From Bacillota bacterium (GTDB lineage: Bacteria; Bacillota; Clostridia; Lachnospirales; Bianqueaceae), in contig JAFRZL010000004.1 of NCBI GenBank assembly GCA_017442535.1, forward strand, positions 1 through 60,506: a stretch of DNA of 60,506 bases, read 5' to 3'. Below, piece by piece: positions 18,710 through 27,798 of the stretch. The notes beneath the pieces are model-generated. The model searched no databases. It was not told where the DNA came from and was given only the letters and a program-made list of their open reading frames with translations. The position numbers and the translations under genes are program-made. Positions within the stretch are counted from its first letter, which is position 1; each line of letters begins with the position of its first letter.

Positions 18710-18782
18710 TTGGTTGCTGCGGCTGACTTTTTTCTGCCCGGCACGATGAATGCCCAAATGGCGGATGGCGAAGGGATTACTT

Positions 18783-18811
18783 AAAAGCGGCGGAGGTTTA
18801 CCGCCGCTTTT
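18783..18811 (+). terminator. Terminator after the enolase-family gene
   Basis: Stem AAAAGCGGCGG / CCGCCGCTTTT with a 7-base loop and a T run. Confidence 0.88.
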
Positions 18812-18888
18812 TGTCTTCAGCAAAAGGTATTATAAATGCATCTGTCCCCTGCATGCCCGAAGGCTTTTTGAGCAATTCATCCTTTTCC

Positions 18889-18917
18889 TTGACAGAAATT
18901 AAACGATATGCTACAAT
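18889..18917 (+). promoter_or_regulatory. Promoter of gpmI
   Basis: TTGACA (18889-18894), a 17-bp spacer and TACAAT (18912-18917), with TG one base before the -10 box. This places transcription well downstream of 18811, which excludes earlier in-frame starts for gpmI. Confidence 0.85.
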
Positions 18918-18975
18918 TAGCCTTGCAACAGTTTTAATCCAATACTCAAACCATTTTTACGGAGGTATAGAAATC

Positions 18976-20550
18976 ATGAACAAACCGATCGTACTGGTCG
19001 TCATGGACGGTGTCGGTGAGACTCCCGAGACGCTCGGCAATATGGTGCTTCGGGCCAATACCCCGACCCTTGACTGGTTCAAGGAGAACTGCCCCTGGCA
19101 GAAGATCAAGGCTCACGGCGGCGCTGTCGGACTGCCGACGGACGACGATATGGGCAACAGTGAAGTAGGCCACAACGCACTCGGCTGCGGACAGATCTAT
19201 TCCCAGGGCGCCAAACTCGTCAACGAGTCCATCGAGTCCGGCTCCATTTACCAGAGCGCGACGTGGAAAGACCTGGTCAGCTCTGTCGTGGCGGGCGGAA
19301 CCACGCTTCATTTCATCGGACTTCTGTCTGACGGAAATGTTCACTCCAATATCAGCCACCTTTTCGCCATGCTGAAAGAAGCCAAGGCGGAAGGCGTGAA
19401 GCATGCGCGCGTGCACATCCTGCTGGACGGCCGTGACGTACCCGCGACCAGCGCTCCTGAGTACATTAAGAAGCTGGAAGACGTCCTGGCGGAGCTGAAC
19501 GATGAGACTTTCGACGGCAGAATCGCTTCCGGCGGCGGCCGTATGTGCATCACGATGGACCGCTATCAGGCGAACTGGCCGATGGTCAAGGCCGGCTGGG
19601 AGATCCATGTCCACGGCGAAGGCCGTCAGTTTGCTTCCGCGCTTGAGGCGGTGGAGATGCTCCGTGCCGAGACCGGCGCGATCGACCAGGATCTGCCCGC
19701 TTTCGTCATCGCTGAGGACGGCAAGCCCGTCGGTGCCATGCAGGACGGAGACAGCGTGATCCTGTTCAACTTCCGCGGAGATCGCGCTCTGGAGATCTCT
19801 ATGGCTTTTGACGGCGACGCTTCCTTCGATAAGTTTGACCGCGGAGTCATCCCGGCTGTCAAGTACGCCGGCATGCTCGAATACGACGGAGATCTCAAGA
19901 TCCCGCACAAGTATCTGGTCAACCCGCCGCAGATCCGCGAGACGCTGACCGAGCTGCTCGTTGCCAACGGCATCAAGGAATATGCTGTTTCCGAGACGCA
20001 GAAGTACGGTCATGTGACTTATTTCTGGAACGGCAACCGTTCCGGCAAGGTGTCCGAAGAGCTGGAAGACTATTGCGAGATCCCGAGCGACGTCCGTTCC
20101 TTCGACGAGTGCCCCTGGATGAAAGCCACCGAGATCGCCGACAAGGTGATCGAAGCGATGCGGAGTCATCAGTACGGATTTATCCGCTGCAATTTCCCGA
20201 ACGGCGACATGGTCGGCCATACCGGCAGCCTGGATGCTACCGAGATCGCGGTTGAGAGCGTAGATCTGCAGCTCGCCCGTATCAAGAAAGTCGTAGACGA
20301 AGAGAACTGCATCCTGATCGTAACAGCCGATCACGGCAACTCCGACCAGATGCTTGAGAAGAACAAGAAAGGCAAGATTGAAGTCCGCACCGCGCACAGC
20401 CTGAATCCTGTACCGTTCATCATCTACGATAAGGATGAACGCCACGAGATGAAGGAAGGCGCATTCGGCCTCGCCAATGTCGCTCCCACCGTTGTCGGCC
20501 TGATGGGCATCAAGCCCTACGACAGCTGGGAAGAGAGCATGCTGAAGTAA
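18976..20550 (+). CDS. gpmI: Cofactor-independent phosphoglycerate mutase
   Basis: Glycolytic enzyme interconverting 3- and 2-phosphoglycerate with two Mn ions, in the alkaline-phosphatase superfamily. Marks are VLVVMDGVGE at the N terminus, DMGNSEVGHNALG (nucleophile Ser), LLDGRDVPATSA, and the metal ligands in NGDMVGHTG and IVTADHGNSDQM. The 524-residue length is normal. The ATG at 18976 has GGAGGT 10 bp upstream and follows a strong promoter. It is monocistronic, ending at a clear terminator. Confidence 0.97.
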   Translation: MNKPIVLVVMDGVGETPETLGNMVLRANTPTLDWFKENCPWQKIKAHGGAVGLPTDDDMGNSEVGHNALGCGQIYSQGAKLVNESIESGSIYQSATWKDLVSSVVAGGTTLHFIGLLSDGNVHSNISHLFAMLKEAKAEGVKHARVHILLDGRDVPATSAPEYIKKLEDVLAELNDETFDGRIASGGGRMCITMDRYQANWPMVKAGWEIHVHGEGRQFASALEAVEMLRAETGAIDQDLPAFVIAEDGKPVGAMQDGDSVILFNFRGDRALEISMAFDGDASFDKFDRGVIPAVKYAGMLEYDGDLKIPHKYLVNPPQIRETLTELLVANGIKEYAVSETQKYGHVTYFWNGNRSGKVSEELEDYCEIPSDVRSFDECPWMKATEIADKVIEAMRSHQYGFIRCNFPNGDMVGHTGSLDATEIAVESVDLQLARIKKVVDEENCILIVTADHGNSDQMLEKNKKGKIEVRTAHSLNPVPFIIYDKDERHEMKEGAFGLANVAPTVVGLMGIKPYDSWEESMLK

Positions 20551-20570
20551 GCGTACACCATCTGCACGAA

Positions 20571-20619
20571 AAAGCCCGTAAACGCTGGATATTCCCCGTA
20601 TCCGGTGTTTACGGGCTTT
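20571..20619 (+). terminator. Terminator of gpmI
   Basis: Long stem with arms AAAGCCCGTAAACGC and a matching GTGTTTACGGGCTTT (one mismatch) plus an inner GGATA/TATCC pairing, followed by a T-rich run. Confidence 0.9.
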
Positions 20620-20671
20620 CTGTCTGCCGGGGCGACTGACTGAATACTCCGATAAGTATGAATAATTATGG

Positions 20672-20700
20672 TTGCGCTTTGTGCGGACTTGATGTATACT
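20672..20700 (+). promoter_or_regulatory. Promoter for the small membrane gene and SNF transporter
   Basis: TTGCGC (20672-20677), a 17-bp spacer and TATACT (20695-20700). Confidence 0.6.
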
Positions 20701-20747
20701 ATAATCGTTGATTGTGGTATTTTTAATGGAGAGGCGGGAGGGATATT

Positions 20748-20954
20748 ATGAGACCGACCGTAATTCCGGGAGTTCTCCTGCTCATACTTGGAGTTGTGCT
20801 TGGGCTCTTTTCTACGATTATTTGGCATAAAATAGAAGATTGGCTGTACCTTGGATCGGATGGGCCTCCGTTTATTTATTCATTTCTGTGTAAGAGCCTG
20901 GGAATAGCGTGCGCCATTCTTGGCTACTTGTTATTTGAAGGTTATTTCGGATAG
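20748..20954 (+). CDS. Small two-helix membrane protein
   Basis: 68 residues with two clear hydrophobic segments (about 5-25 and 45-66) joined by a polar loop. GGCGGGAGGG precedes the ATG. It lies 35 bp before the SNF transporter gene in the same transcription unit. No family recognised; it could be an accessory peptide of the transporter or unrelated. Confidence 0.6.
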   Translation: MRPTVIPGVLLLILGVVLGLFSTIIWHKIEDWLYLGSDGPPFIYSFLCKSLGIACAILGYLLFEGYFG

Positions 20955-20989
20955 AGTTGAATCCGTGACATGTTGGAGGAGGGCTGATC

Positions 20990-22378
20990 ATGTCAAACAG
21001 AAATACTTTTTCCGGTACGCTTGGCTTTGTATTGGCCGCGGCAGGCAGTGCTGTCGGGCTGGGCAATATCTGGCGTTTTCCATATCTGGCCGCTAAGGAC
21101 GGCGGCGGGATTTTCCTGGTAATGTATATCACCCTGGCGCTGACATTCGGCTTTACGCTGCTGGTTACGGAGGTATCAATCGGACGCAAGACGCATTTGG
21201 GACCGCTCGCGGCTTATGAGAAGATCCACAAAAAGTGGAAGTGGATGGGCACGGTCGCATCGGTGATTCCTTTTCTGATTCTGCCGTATTATTGTGTTAT
21301 TGGCGGATGGGTGCTCAAATACGCCATCGTTTTTGTTACGGGAAACGGTGTAAAGGCGGCCGGCGAGGGCTTCTTTGACGCGTTTGTGGGCGGTATCTTC
21401 GAGCCGCTCATCTGTACCTTGGTTTTTATCGTGCTCACTTCCCTGGTCGTGCTGCTTGGCGTCAAAAAAGGTATCGAGGGTATCTGCAGGATATTGATGC
21501 CGATTCTGTTCCTCCTGGTTATCGGGATCGCGGTTTTCTCGCTGACGCTCCGCAGCGGAGAGGGCGCCTCCGCCCGGACCGGGATCGAAGGTTTCCTGCT
21601 CTATGTGGTTCCGGACGTCTCCGGAATGAGATTAAAGGATTTTCTAATAGTAATGATGGACGCCATGGGGCAGCTCTTCTACAGCATCAGTATATGCATG
21701 GGCATCCTGATCGCCTACGGATCCTACCTGCCCGATGAGAGCAACCTGATGAAATCTGTCAGCCGGATTGAGATCTGCGATACGGTGTTCGCTTTCCTGG
21801 CGGGCGTGATGATCATCCCCGCGGTTTACGTCTTTATGGGCCGCGAAGGCATGTCCCACGGCCCCGGCCTGATGTTTGAGGCGCTGCCCAAAGTCTTTGC
21901 CGACATGGGGCCCGTGGGCAACTGGCTCGGAGCGGCATTCTTTATCATGGTGTTTTTTGCTGCGCTGACCAGCTCCATCTCAATACTTGAAGCCATTATT
22001 TCCGGACTTACCGACAAATTCAAAATCACACGCAGGAAAGCAACCTTTCTGGATGCCTGTGTCGCGCTGGTGCTTGCCGTTATCATTTGTCTGGGCTACA
22101 ATCTCCTGTATTTCGATTTTAAGCTGCCGAACGGCGTCTACGCCCAGATCCTGGATGTATTTGACTACGCGGCCAACAATATTCTGATGCCTTCACTGGG
22201 CATCGCGACCTGTATCCTGATTGGCTGGGTAGTCTATCCCAAAGTCGTTATTGATGAAGCCACCAAGAACGGCGAGCACTTTCACCGCCGACGCCTTTAC
22301 ATTCTCATGATCAAAGTTATCGCGCCCCTGATGCTTTTCGTCATCCTGCTGAGCGCATTCGGGGTGTTTGGAAGGTAG
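20990..22378 (+). CDS. Sodium-dependent transporter, SNF/NSS family
   Basis: Sodium-coupled amino-acid-type symporter of 462 residues with about 11-12 membrane segments. The family signature GSAVGLGNIWRFPYLAAKDGGG lies near residue 20, in the unwound first helix that binds sodium and substrate. Bacterial members such as TnaT and LeuT carry amino acids. GTTGGAGGAGGG precedes the ATG. The substrate is not deducible. Confidence 0.93.
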   Translation: MSNRNTFSGTLGFVLAAAGSAVGLGNIWRFPYLAAKDGGGIFLVMYITLALTFGFTLLVTEVSIGRKTHLGPLAAYEKIHKKWKWMGTVASVIPFLILPYYCVIGGWVLKYAIVFVTGNGVKAAGEGFFDAFVGGIFEPLICTLVFIVLTSLVVLLGVKKGIEGICRILMPILFLLVIGIAVFSLTLRSGEGASARTGIEGFLLYVVPDVSGMRLKDFLIVMMDAMGQLFYSISICMGILIAYGSYLPDESNLMKSVSRIEICDTVFAFLAGVMIIPAVYVFMGREGMSHGPGLMFEALPKVFADMGPVGNWLGAAFFIMVFFAALTSSISILEAIISGLTDKFKITRRKATFLDACVALVLAVIICLGYNLLYFDFKLPNGVYAQILDVFDYAANNILMPSLGIATCILIGWVVYPKVVIDEATKNGEHFHRRRLYILMIKVIAPLMLFVILLSAFGVFGR

Positions 22379-22523
22379 AAATTGTTTATACCATGATAAG
22401 AACCATAGGCAAAACCGCGGAAGCCCTGTATTGAAAAGGATGTCCCGGATTATATCAATATAAGTTAAGGATACAGATCATATTATTTTATAACGAGTGC
22501 CACATCGGGCAGGAGTGATTTTT

Positions 22524-23150
22524 ATGTGTACCAGATACTGCATTGAACCGAAGAGTGAATATTATGAAGAACTGAAGGAGATCGTTGCGAAAGTCCAGAG
22601 GTCCGTACTGACGCAGAAGTTTATGAATGCGGGGAGTAAGCTCCTGACTTCCGGGGAGATCCGTCCGGCCGATGTGGCTCCGGTGATCGCGCTGAATCAG
22701 TTGGGTGTGCGGACGGCTTTTCCGATGAAGTGGGGTTTCCGGATTCCCGGGAGATCCCTGATCGTGAACGCGAGGAGTGAGACGGCAGCCGATAAGCCCA
22801 CCTTTATGGATTCCTGGAAGCAGCACCGGTGCATTATTCCGGCTTCGTGGTATTATGAGTGGGAGCATTCGGTAAGCCTTTCAGGGCAGAAGAAGACGGG
22901 GGACAGATATGCGATCCGGCCGCAGGGGGCATCCCTGACCTGGCTTTGCGGACTCTACAGGATGGAGGAAGGGCTTCCGGTATTCGTGGTGATCACCAGG
23001 GAGCCGACGGAGGAACTGCGAAAGATCCATGACAGAATGCCTCTCATCCTGCCGGAGGAGCTGACCGGCGCATGGATCAATCCTGCTGTAAAAGCCGAAG
23101 ATCTGCTGCCATATGCCGTGACAGATCTGACCATCCGGGTGGACGGCTGA
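22524..23150 (+). CDS. SRAP protein (YedK/HMCES family)
   Basis: Shields abasic sites in single-stranded DNA by forming a covalent link through Cys2. The start at 22524 leaves MCTRYC, so Cys2 becomes the N-terminal nucleophile after methionine removal; this decides the start over the upstream codon at 22497. Other active-site residues are Asn82 and Arg84 (NARSET), Glu112 (WYYEWEH) and His169 (IHDRMPLIL). CAGGAG precedes the ATG. Length 208 residues. It stands alone. Confidence 0.93.
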   Translation: MCTRYCIEPKSEYYEELKEIVAKVQRSVLTQKFMNAGSKLLTSGEIRPADVAPVIALNQLGVRTAFPMKWGFRIPGRSLIVNARSETAADKPTFMDSWKQHRCIIPASWYYEWEHSVSLSGQKKTGDRYAIRPQGASLTWLCGLYRMEEGLPVFVVITREPTEELRKIHDRMPLILPEELTGAWINPAVKAEDLLPYAVTDLTIRVDG

Positions 23151-23193
23151 GTTGACAATTACGGAAGATCCGGCAAAAAGACACCCGTAAGTA

Positions 23194-23223
23194 TTGTTGA
23201 ATCAGGTGCTATTGTGCTATAAT
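23194..23223 (+). promoter_or_regulatory. Promoter of the SDF symporter gene
   Basis: TTGTTG (23194-23199), an 18-bp spacer and an extended TGC-TATAAT (23218-23223). Transcription would begin near 23230, so the start codon must be the ATG at 23269. Confidence 0.75.
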
Positions 23224-23268
23224 CTAATCGAATTCAGTACCAAGTATCTATTACAGAGGTTTGAAGCA

Positions 23269-24867
23269 ATGAAAAAGGTTTTTACTAAAAAGGATATCGG
23301 CGGGATGCTTACGTATATTACGGATTATACCCGCAAGAGCAAGCTGAAACAGAGTGAGGAGAACAGGGCTCTCCTGATGGCCGAGGAGACGCTCATGACA
23401 ATGATCGAGCATACGACCGGCGAAGAGGTCACGATCAATGTCAGCTATATCGGAGGAACGTTGAGGATTCGGCTCGTAGCCAAGGGTGAAACGTTTGACC
23501 CGCTCGAAGTGAATGATGACAATCCCATGCGCGCGGCTCTGATGAAGTCCTTTGCAGGAGATATCCGCTCCAAGAACCAGAAGGGAACGAATGTCATTAC
23601 GATCAGCGCCTACAAGTCGCGGTATCTTCTGATCTACCGGCTTGTCGCGGGCGGACTTGCGGGACTCCTGATTTCGCTCCTGCTTAAAGTCGCTGCCCCG
23701 GCTGAGACATGCAGGTGGATCGCGACCGAGATCATGGCAACAGGAGAAACGCTGTTCATGAACTGCCTCAATATGCTGATCCCGCCGCTGATCTTCTTCT
23801 CCATCGCAAGTGCCATTGTGAGCTTTGGCGATACTTCACAGCTTGGCCGCGTCGGCGGCAAGATCCTGGGGATCTATGCGATGACGACAGTATTTGCCAC
23901 GGCTTTCGGCTTTATCCTGGTTGAGATCTTTAAGCCTTACCGCCTCGGTTCCACGGTGCTTTCAACGGTCGAAACCTCGCAGCCCGCGGTGAAGCTCTCC
24001 TTTAAGGATTCGATCATCAATATCATTCCGGATAATATTATAAAGTCATTTCTGGAAGCCGATACCATTCAGATCATTTTCCTCGCGGTAATCATCGGAC
24101 TCGCGATCACGGCTGTCGGCGCCAAATCAGAGGCCTTTCAGAAAATTATCAGTGCGGGTAACGAAGTATTCCTCAAACTGACGAATGCACTCGTCGGCTT
24201 CATGCCTGTTCTGATCTTCTGCATTCTTTCCAAAACCATTCTCGGAGGTGGCACCGAGAAAAACGGTATGGGGCTGCCCATCATTGCCGGTATCGGCGTC
24301 TATCTACTGGCGATCGTCGTACTGCTCGTATTCTATCACTTGCTGCTGATGATCCTCGGGAAACTCAAGCCGCTCACATTTACCAAAAAATACTTGCCTT
24401 ACCTCCTTCAGATCGTAGGCACAGGATCCAGCAGTGCCGCGATTCCGCTGAACATGAAGATCTGCGATGACCTCGGCATCGACAAAAAGATCTATTCCCT
24501 TTCCATCCCGTTGGGCGCAACGGTCAATATGGACGGAACGACGGTCTATGTAGCTGTGTTTGGACTGCTGCTCGCGAGACTCTACGGCATCCCGATCAAT
24601 CTTCCGACCTATTTCACAATGACATTTGCCATCCTCATGCTGTCGGCCGGAGCGCCGCCCGTGGTAGGAGCATCCATCATCTGCCTGACGGCATTTCTTA
24701 AGACGCTCGGACTTCCCGTGGCGGAAGCCGTGGCCATGGTACTGGGCATTGAAGTATTTGCCGGCCTGCTGAGAACCGCGAATAATGCGGTCTGCGACAT
24801 GGTAGGCTCGCTGATCGTTGCTAACCAGGAAGGCTTGCTCGACAAAGAGAAGTATTATTCCAAGTAG
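23269..24867 (+). CDS. Dicarboxylate/amino-acid symporter with N-terminal ATPase-like domain
   Basis: A DAACS (SDF) cation symporter makes up residues about 120-532, with LQIVGTGSSSAAIPL and NMDGTTVYVAVF as the substrate and cation signatures. The first 115 residues are soluble and resemble a small GHKL (histidine-kinase / anti-sigma type) ATPase: an N-box-like ENRALLMAEETLMTMIEH and a later GTNVITIS strand, with no good glycine-rich lid. Typical symporters (about 400-440 residues) lack this part. The start is fixed by the promoter and AGAGG upstream. Confidence 0.88.
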   Translation: MKKVFTKKDIGGMLTYITDYTRKSKLKQSEENRALLMAEETLMTMIEHTTGEEVTINVSYIGGTLRIRLVAKGETFDPLEVNDDNPMRAALMKSFAGDIRSKNQKGTNVITISAYKSRYLLIYRLVAGGLAGLLISLLLKVAAPAETCRWIATEIMATGETLFMNCLNMLIPPLIFFSIASAIVSFGDTSQLGRVGGKILGIYAMTTVFATAFGFILVEIFKPYRLGSTVLSTVETSQPAVKLSFKDSIINIIPDNIIKSFLEADTIQIIFLAVIIGLAITAVGAKSEAFQKIISAGNEVFLKLTNALVGFMPVLIFCILSKTILGGGTEKNGMGLPIIAGIGVYLLAIVVLLVFYHLLLMILGKLKPLTFTKKYLPYLLQIVGTGSSSAAIPLNMKICDDLGIDKKIYSLSIPLGATVNMDGTTVYVAVFGLLLARLYGIPINLPTYFTMTFAILMLSAGAPPVVGASIICLTAFLKTLGLPVAEAVAMVLGIEVFAGLLRTANNAVCDMVGSLIVANQEGLLDKEKYYSK

Positions 24868-24884
24868 TATGTGCGATAAAAAAG

Positions 24885-24917
24885 AAAACCTCGGAGAGCT
24901 GTTCTCCGAGGTTTTTT
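24885..24917. terminator. Terminator after the SDF symporter
   Basis: 13-bp stem AAAACCTCGGAGA / TCTCCGAGGTTTT, loop GCTGT, followed by TTTTTT on the plus strand and a T run on the minus strand; it can also end the hydrogenase remnant. Confidence 0.92.
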
Positions 24918-24956
24918 GATGGAACGGCAGTATGAGCTGCCGCCTTGTAAATACGA

Positions 24957-25304
24957 TCAGTTAAGGAAGGCGGGGCAGCAGGAAGAGGTCAGGAAGCCCA
25001 GCTTTTTGAGCGCTTCCCGCATGGCCTCGATGCCCACCCCCTCATAGTTCGCCACAAAGGACGGTGCCAGGGACACGACCACCGGGTCGCCGCTCTGAAT
25101 GAGTACCCTGACCTTTTCGGTTTCGTCCACGGTCTCCTTGGCGTTCTAGGGACAGACCACGAAACAATGGCCGCACAGGATGCATTCGTTGCCAATGATA
25201 TGCGCCTGGTTGCCGGAGAAGCGGATGGATTTCACCGGGCAATGGCGAATGCATTTGTAGCAGTTTTTGCAGTTGGATTTCTTAAGCGTCAAACAGTTCG
25301 ACAT
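24957..25304 (-). pseudogene. Broken [FeFe]-hydrogenase-like iron-sulfur gene
   Basis: Read on the minus strand from ATG 25304, 116 codons show two 4Fe-4S motifs (CKNCYKCIRHCP and CILCGHCFVVCP) and then the start of an iron-only hydrogenase domain (VSLAPSFVANYEG). Codon 53 (25148-25146) is TAG exactly where the family normally has a sense codon after the second CP (usually Gln, CAG). After LGFL the frame jumps to TSSCCPAFLN and a TGA, so the middle and the whole C-terminal part of the H-cluster domain are missing. One nonsense and one large deletion mark it as a pseudogene. It is coupled to the intact 2Fe-2S gene upstream. Confidence 0.85.
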
Positions 25305-25307
25305 TTT

Positions 25308-25547
25308 TTACACCCTTGATTTAATTTCTTTTTCAAAGAAGGAAGAGACAGTTTCCGGGGACACGGAGAAGAATACGTCGTCCACCGTAACACATACGCC
25401 CTGCTGGCATTTGCCCATGCAGAAAGTGCCTCCCAGCTCGACTTTATCGCTCAGGTTTTCCTGAGCAATCAGCTTCTGCAATTGCTCTACCACAGGGCGG
25501 GACCCTTTGATGTGGCAGGACGAACCGATACATACCGTTACTTTCAT
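25308..25547 (-). CDS. Thioredoxin-like [2Fe-2S] ferredoxin (NuoE-like)
   Basis: 79 residues with the four cysteines of a NuoE/HydC-type 2Fe-2S fold: CIGSSCHIKG and, later, CMGKCQQGVC. Such small proteins are usually encoded just before sensory or bifurcating [FeFe]-hydrogenase subunits, and here the hydrogenase-like pseudogene starts 3 bp after this stop. AAAGGAG precedes the ATG. The gene itself looks intact, but its partner is destroyed, so it may be on the way to loss. Confidence 0.85.
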   Translation of the reverse strand: MKVTVCIGSSCHIKGSRPVVEQLQKLIAQENLSDKVELGGTFCMGKCQQGVCVTVDDVFFSVSPETVSSFFEKEIKSRV

Positions 25548-25717
25548 GTTCCAGACTCCTTTATTGATTACTGATGGAAAGGGAAGAGGAAAAGTCCTCT
25601 ATCTATACCTTTTGCTGTTTCACCGGCTATCGTTCCGGCCGGATATTTTTGCGCAGACAATGCTTTTAAGAGTAATATTTAAGGAGAATCTGTTTGGAAA
25701 GCCTTGTACTCTTTTAT

Positions 25718-25747
25718 TTGACATCTTATATCTGGATGCGTTATAAT
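25718..25747 (+). promoter_or_regulatory. Promoter of the glutaredoxin-like gene
   Basis: TTGACA (25718-25723), an 18-bp spacer and TATAAT (25742-25747), consensus in both boxes. Confidence 0.82.
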
Positions 25748-25794
25748 GGACATGGATTTTACGAATACAGTTCAATTAAAGGAGGCCGCGGAAG

Positions 25795-26106
25795 ATGATT
25801 AAAATTTTCGGGATGCCGACATGCCCCTACTGTGATTATGTTTATGAGCAGATCGCGGGGCGCGAGGATGAGTTCGAATACATTAATATCGGTGAGAACA
25901 TCCGGAATCTGAGCGCTTTTATGCGTATGCGGGACAGCAGTCCTGTGTTTGATCATTGTAAGGAGATCGGTGATGTCGGAGTCCCGGCTTTTGTATTTGA
26001 GGACGGGAGGATCTCAATCGATCCTGCGGATGCCGGCCTGATCGAATATGGCTCGGTGGAGGCCTGCTCGATCGAGGACCATAAGAAGGGCCGCAAAGGG
26101 TGTTGA
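25795..26106 (+). CDS. Glutaredoxin-like protein
   Basis: 103 residues beginning with a glutaredoxin fold: MPTCPYCDYVY carries the redox pair CPYC at residues 10-13, and GVPAFVFEDG is the cis-proline loop. The last 25 residues add another Cys (EACSIED) and a basic tail ending in Cys. AAAGGAGG precedes the ATG. It begins a short redox-rich run followed by an iron-sulfur aldo/keto reductase 28 bp downstream. Confidence 0.85.
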   Translation: MIKIFGMPTCPYCDYVYEQIAGREDEFEYINIGENIRNLSAFMRMRDSSPVFDHCKEIGDVGVPAFVFEDGRISIDPADAGLIEYGSVEACSIEDHKKGRKGC

Positions 26107-26134
26107 AGCGTGGTGCGGACCGAAAGGAAGGGCA

Positions 26135-27331
26135 ATGATGAAGTACAGAAAGGATAAATACGGGCAGGATCTCTCGGTGCTTGGCTACGGCTGCATGCGC
26201 TTTGCCAGGAAAGGCGGGGGTATCGATATCGAGAAGGCTGAGCAGGAGATCATGGCGGCGTACCGGGCCGGGGTGAATTACTTTGATACGGCGTATATCT
26301 ATCCCGGGAGTGAGGCCGCGATCGGCGAGATCTTCGAGAAGAATCAGATCCGGGACAAGATCAATATCGCGACGAAGCTGCCGCAGTATCTGATCCGCAA
26401 TCATGCGTCTCTGGACAAGTATTTTACGGAGGAGCTGGAGAGGCTGCGTACGGATCATGTCGACTATTACCTGATGCATCATCTGACGGATGTCGCCATG
26501 TGGGAGAAGCTCAAAGCCGTTGGTGTGCCGGAGTGGATCGAAGAGAAGAAAAAGGCGGGGATCATCCGGAATATCGGGTTTTCGTATCACGGCAATACGG
26601 ATAATTTCCTAAAGATCCTTGAGGATTATGATTGGGATTTCTGCCAGATCCAGTATAATTATCTGGACGAAGTGACGCAGGCCGGGGCGGAGGGCCTCAG
26701 GGCCGCGCATGCGAAAGGAATCCCGGTCATGATCATGGAGCCTCTGCGCGGCGGCAAGCTGGTGAATATGCTGCCTGAGAAGGCGCGCAAGGCCATGAAG
26801 GATCATGCGAGAGGCTGGTCGCCTGCGGAGTGGGGCCTGCACTGGCTGTATAATCAGCCGGAGGTCACGGTCGTGCTCTCGGGCATGAATTCGCTCGCAA
26901 TGGTGGAAGAGAATTGCAGGATCGCTTCGGAGGCGGAGACAGGTGAGCTCTCCGAGGCCGATTTTAAGCTGCTGGAGGAGGTCAAGCGCTGCATCCGCGA
27001 GGGCGAGAAGGTTGGCTGCACCGGTTGCCGCTATTGCATGCCCTGCCCGCAAGGCGTGGACATCCCCGGGATCTTCCGCTGCTACAACGCGATGTACCTG
27101 GAGTCCAAGAGCCAGGGCCGCTCGCAGTTCATTCAGACAGTGGGACTCACCAGGGAGCCTGCCTTTGCCGACCGCTGCATCGGCTGCGGCAAGTGTGAGC
27201 GGCATTGTCCGCAGAACATCCCGATCCGTGAGAAGCTGAAAGAGGCCGACAAGGCGCTGCGCCCGCTGCCGTACAAGATCGCGATCAGCGCCGCGCGCAA
27301 GTTCATGTTCAGAAAGCCGGCAAAGTCATAA
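26135..27331 (+). CDS. Aldo/keto reductase with C-terminal 2x[4Fe-4S] domain
   Basis: Residues 1-290 form an AKR barrel with the catalytic Asp-Tyr in YFDTAYIYPG, Lys in IATKLP and His in YLMHHL. The C-terminal 90 residues carry two ferredoxin-type cysteine clusters, CTGCRYCMPCPQGVDIP and CIGCGKCERHCPQNIP. This fusion is common in anaerobes, where ferredoxin is thought to supply electrons; the substrate is unknown. The ATG at 26135 follows AAGGAAGG; a second ATG is at 26138. Confidence 0.9.
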   Translation: MMKYRKDKYGQDLSVLGYGCMRFARKGGGIDIEKAEQEIMAAYRAGVNYFDTAYIYPGSEAAIGEIFEKNQIRDKINIATKLPQYLIRNHASLDKYFTEELERLRTDHVDYYLMHHLTDVAMWEKLKAVGVPEWIEEKKKAGIIRNIGFSYHGNTDNFLKILEDYDWDFCQIQYNYLDEVTQAGAEGLRAAHAKGIPVMIMEPLRGGKLVNMLPEKARKAMKDHARGWSPAEWGLHWLYNQPEVTVVLSGMNSLAMVEENCRIASEAETGELSEADFKLLEEVKRCIREGEKVGCTGCRYCMPCPQGVDIPGIFRCYNAMYLESKSQGRSQFIQTVGLTREPAFADRCIGCGKCERHCPQNIPIREKLKEADKALRPLPYKIAISAARKFMFRKPAKS

Positions 27332-27386
27332 TTAGAAAGCGGCGGCCGCAATGGCGGATCATCATCTGTTTTTGAGGAGGCCCGTT

Positions 27387-27731
27387 ATGCAGATTATTAC
27401 GGAGTATTATTCATTTGAACTGCCGGAGCGCTGGCGAGACCTTGTCGGCGTCGTAAAAAAGAGCCGGCGCGTGGACCTGGTCCTGCTGTGGGAAGAGGAT
27501 ACCGGCTGCAGTGGTCTCCTGGCAAGCCTGAAGTGCCTGAAGCGCAGGATCTCCCGGCCGGACGAGTACACGGAGTTCCTCTGCAAATTGAGCTATGAGA
27601 GCGGAGAGGACCGCTACATCTATGCCGCCTACGGCCGGGAAGGCGCCGTCAGCGAGGAAAACGAAGACCTCTACTGGAGGCTGCGCGACCAGCTGTGGAT
27701 GGTATTTGAGAGTATCAGGAAGGTGGAGTGA
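27387..27731 (+). CDS. Hypothetical protein
   Basis: 114 residues, acidic and soluble, with no signal or membrane segment. GAGGAGG lies before the ATG at 27387; the in-frame ATG at 27351 lacks a ribosome site. It lies between the aldo/keto reductase and a VOC protein on the same strand. I recognise no family. Confidence 0.6.
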   Translation: MQIITEYYSFELPERWRDLVGVVKKSRRVDLVLLWEEDTGCSGLLASLKCLKRRISRPDEYTEFLCKLSYESGEDRYIYAAYGREGAVSEENEDLYWRLRDQLWMVFESIRKVE

Positions 27732-27798
27732 CCTTGCCCGGGGAAGATGGTTACTCAAATCCCGGTGCGAATCATTAATTCATAAGGAGGACGATTCC

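Noticed and set aside
25146..25148. UAG read as an amino acid (recoding) in the hydrogenase-like gene
   Set aside because: The same frame also lacks most of the catalytic domain because of a deletion, so decay is the simpler reading. The other genes in the window that I checked end in TAA or TGA as well, which gives no support for UAG decoding.
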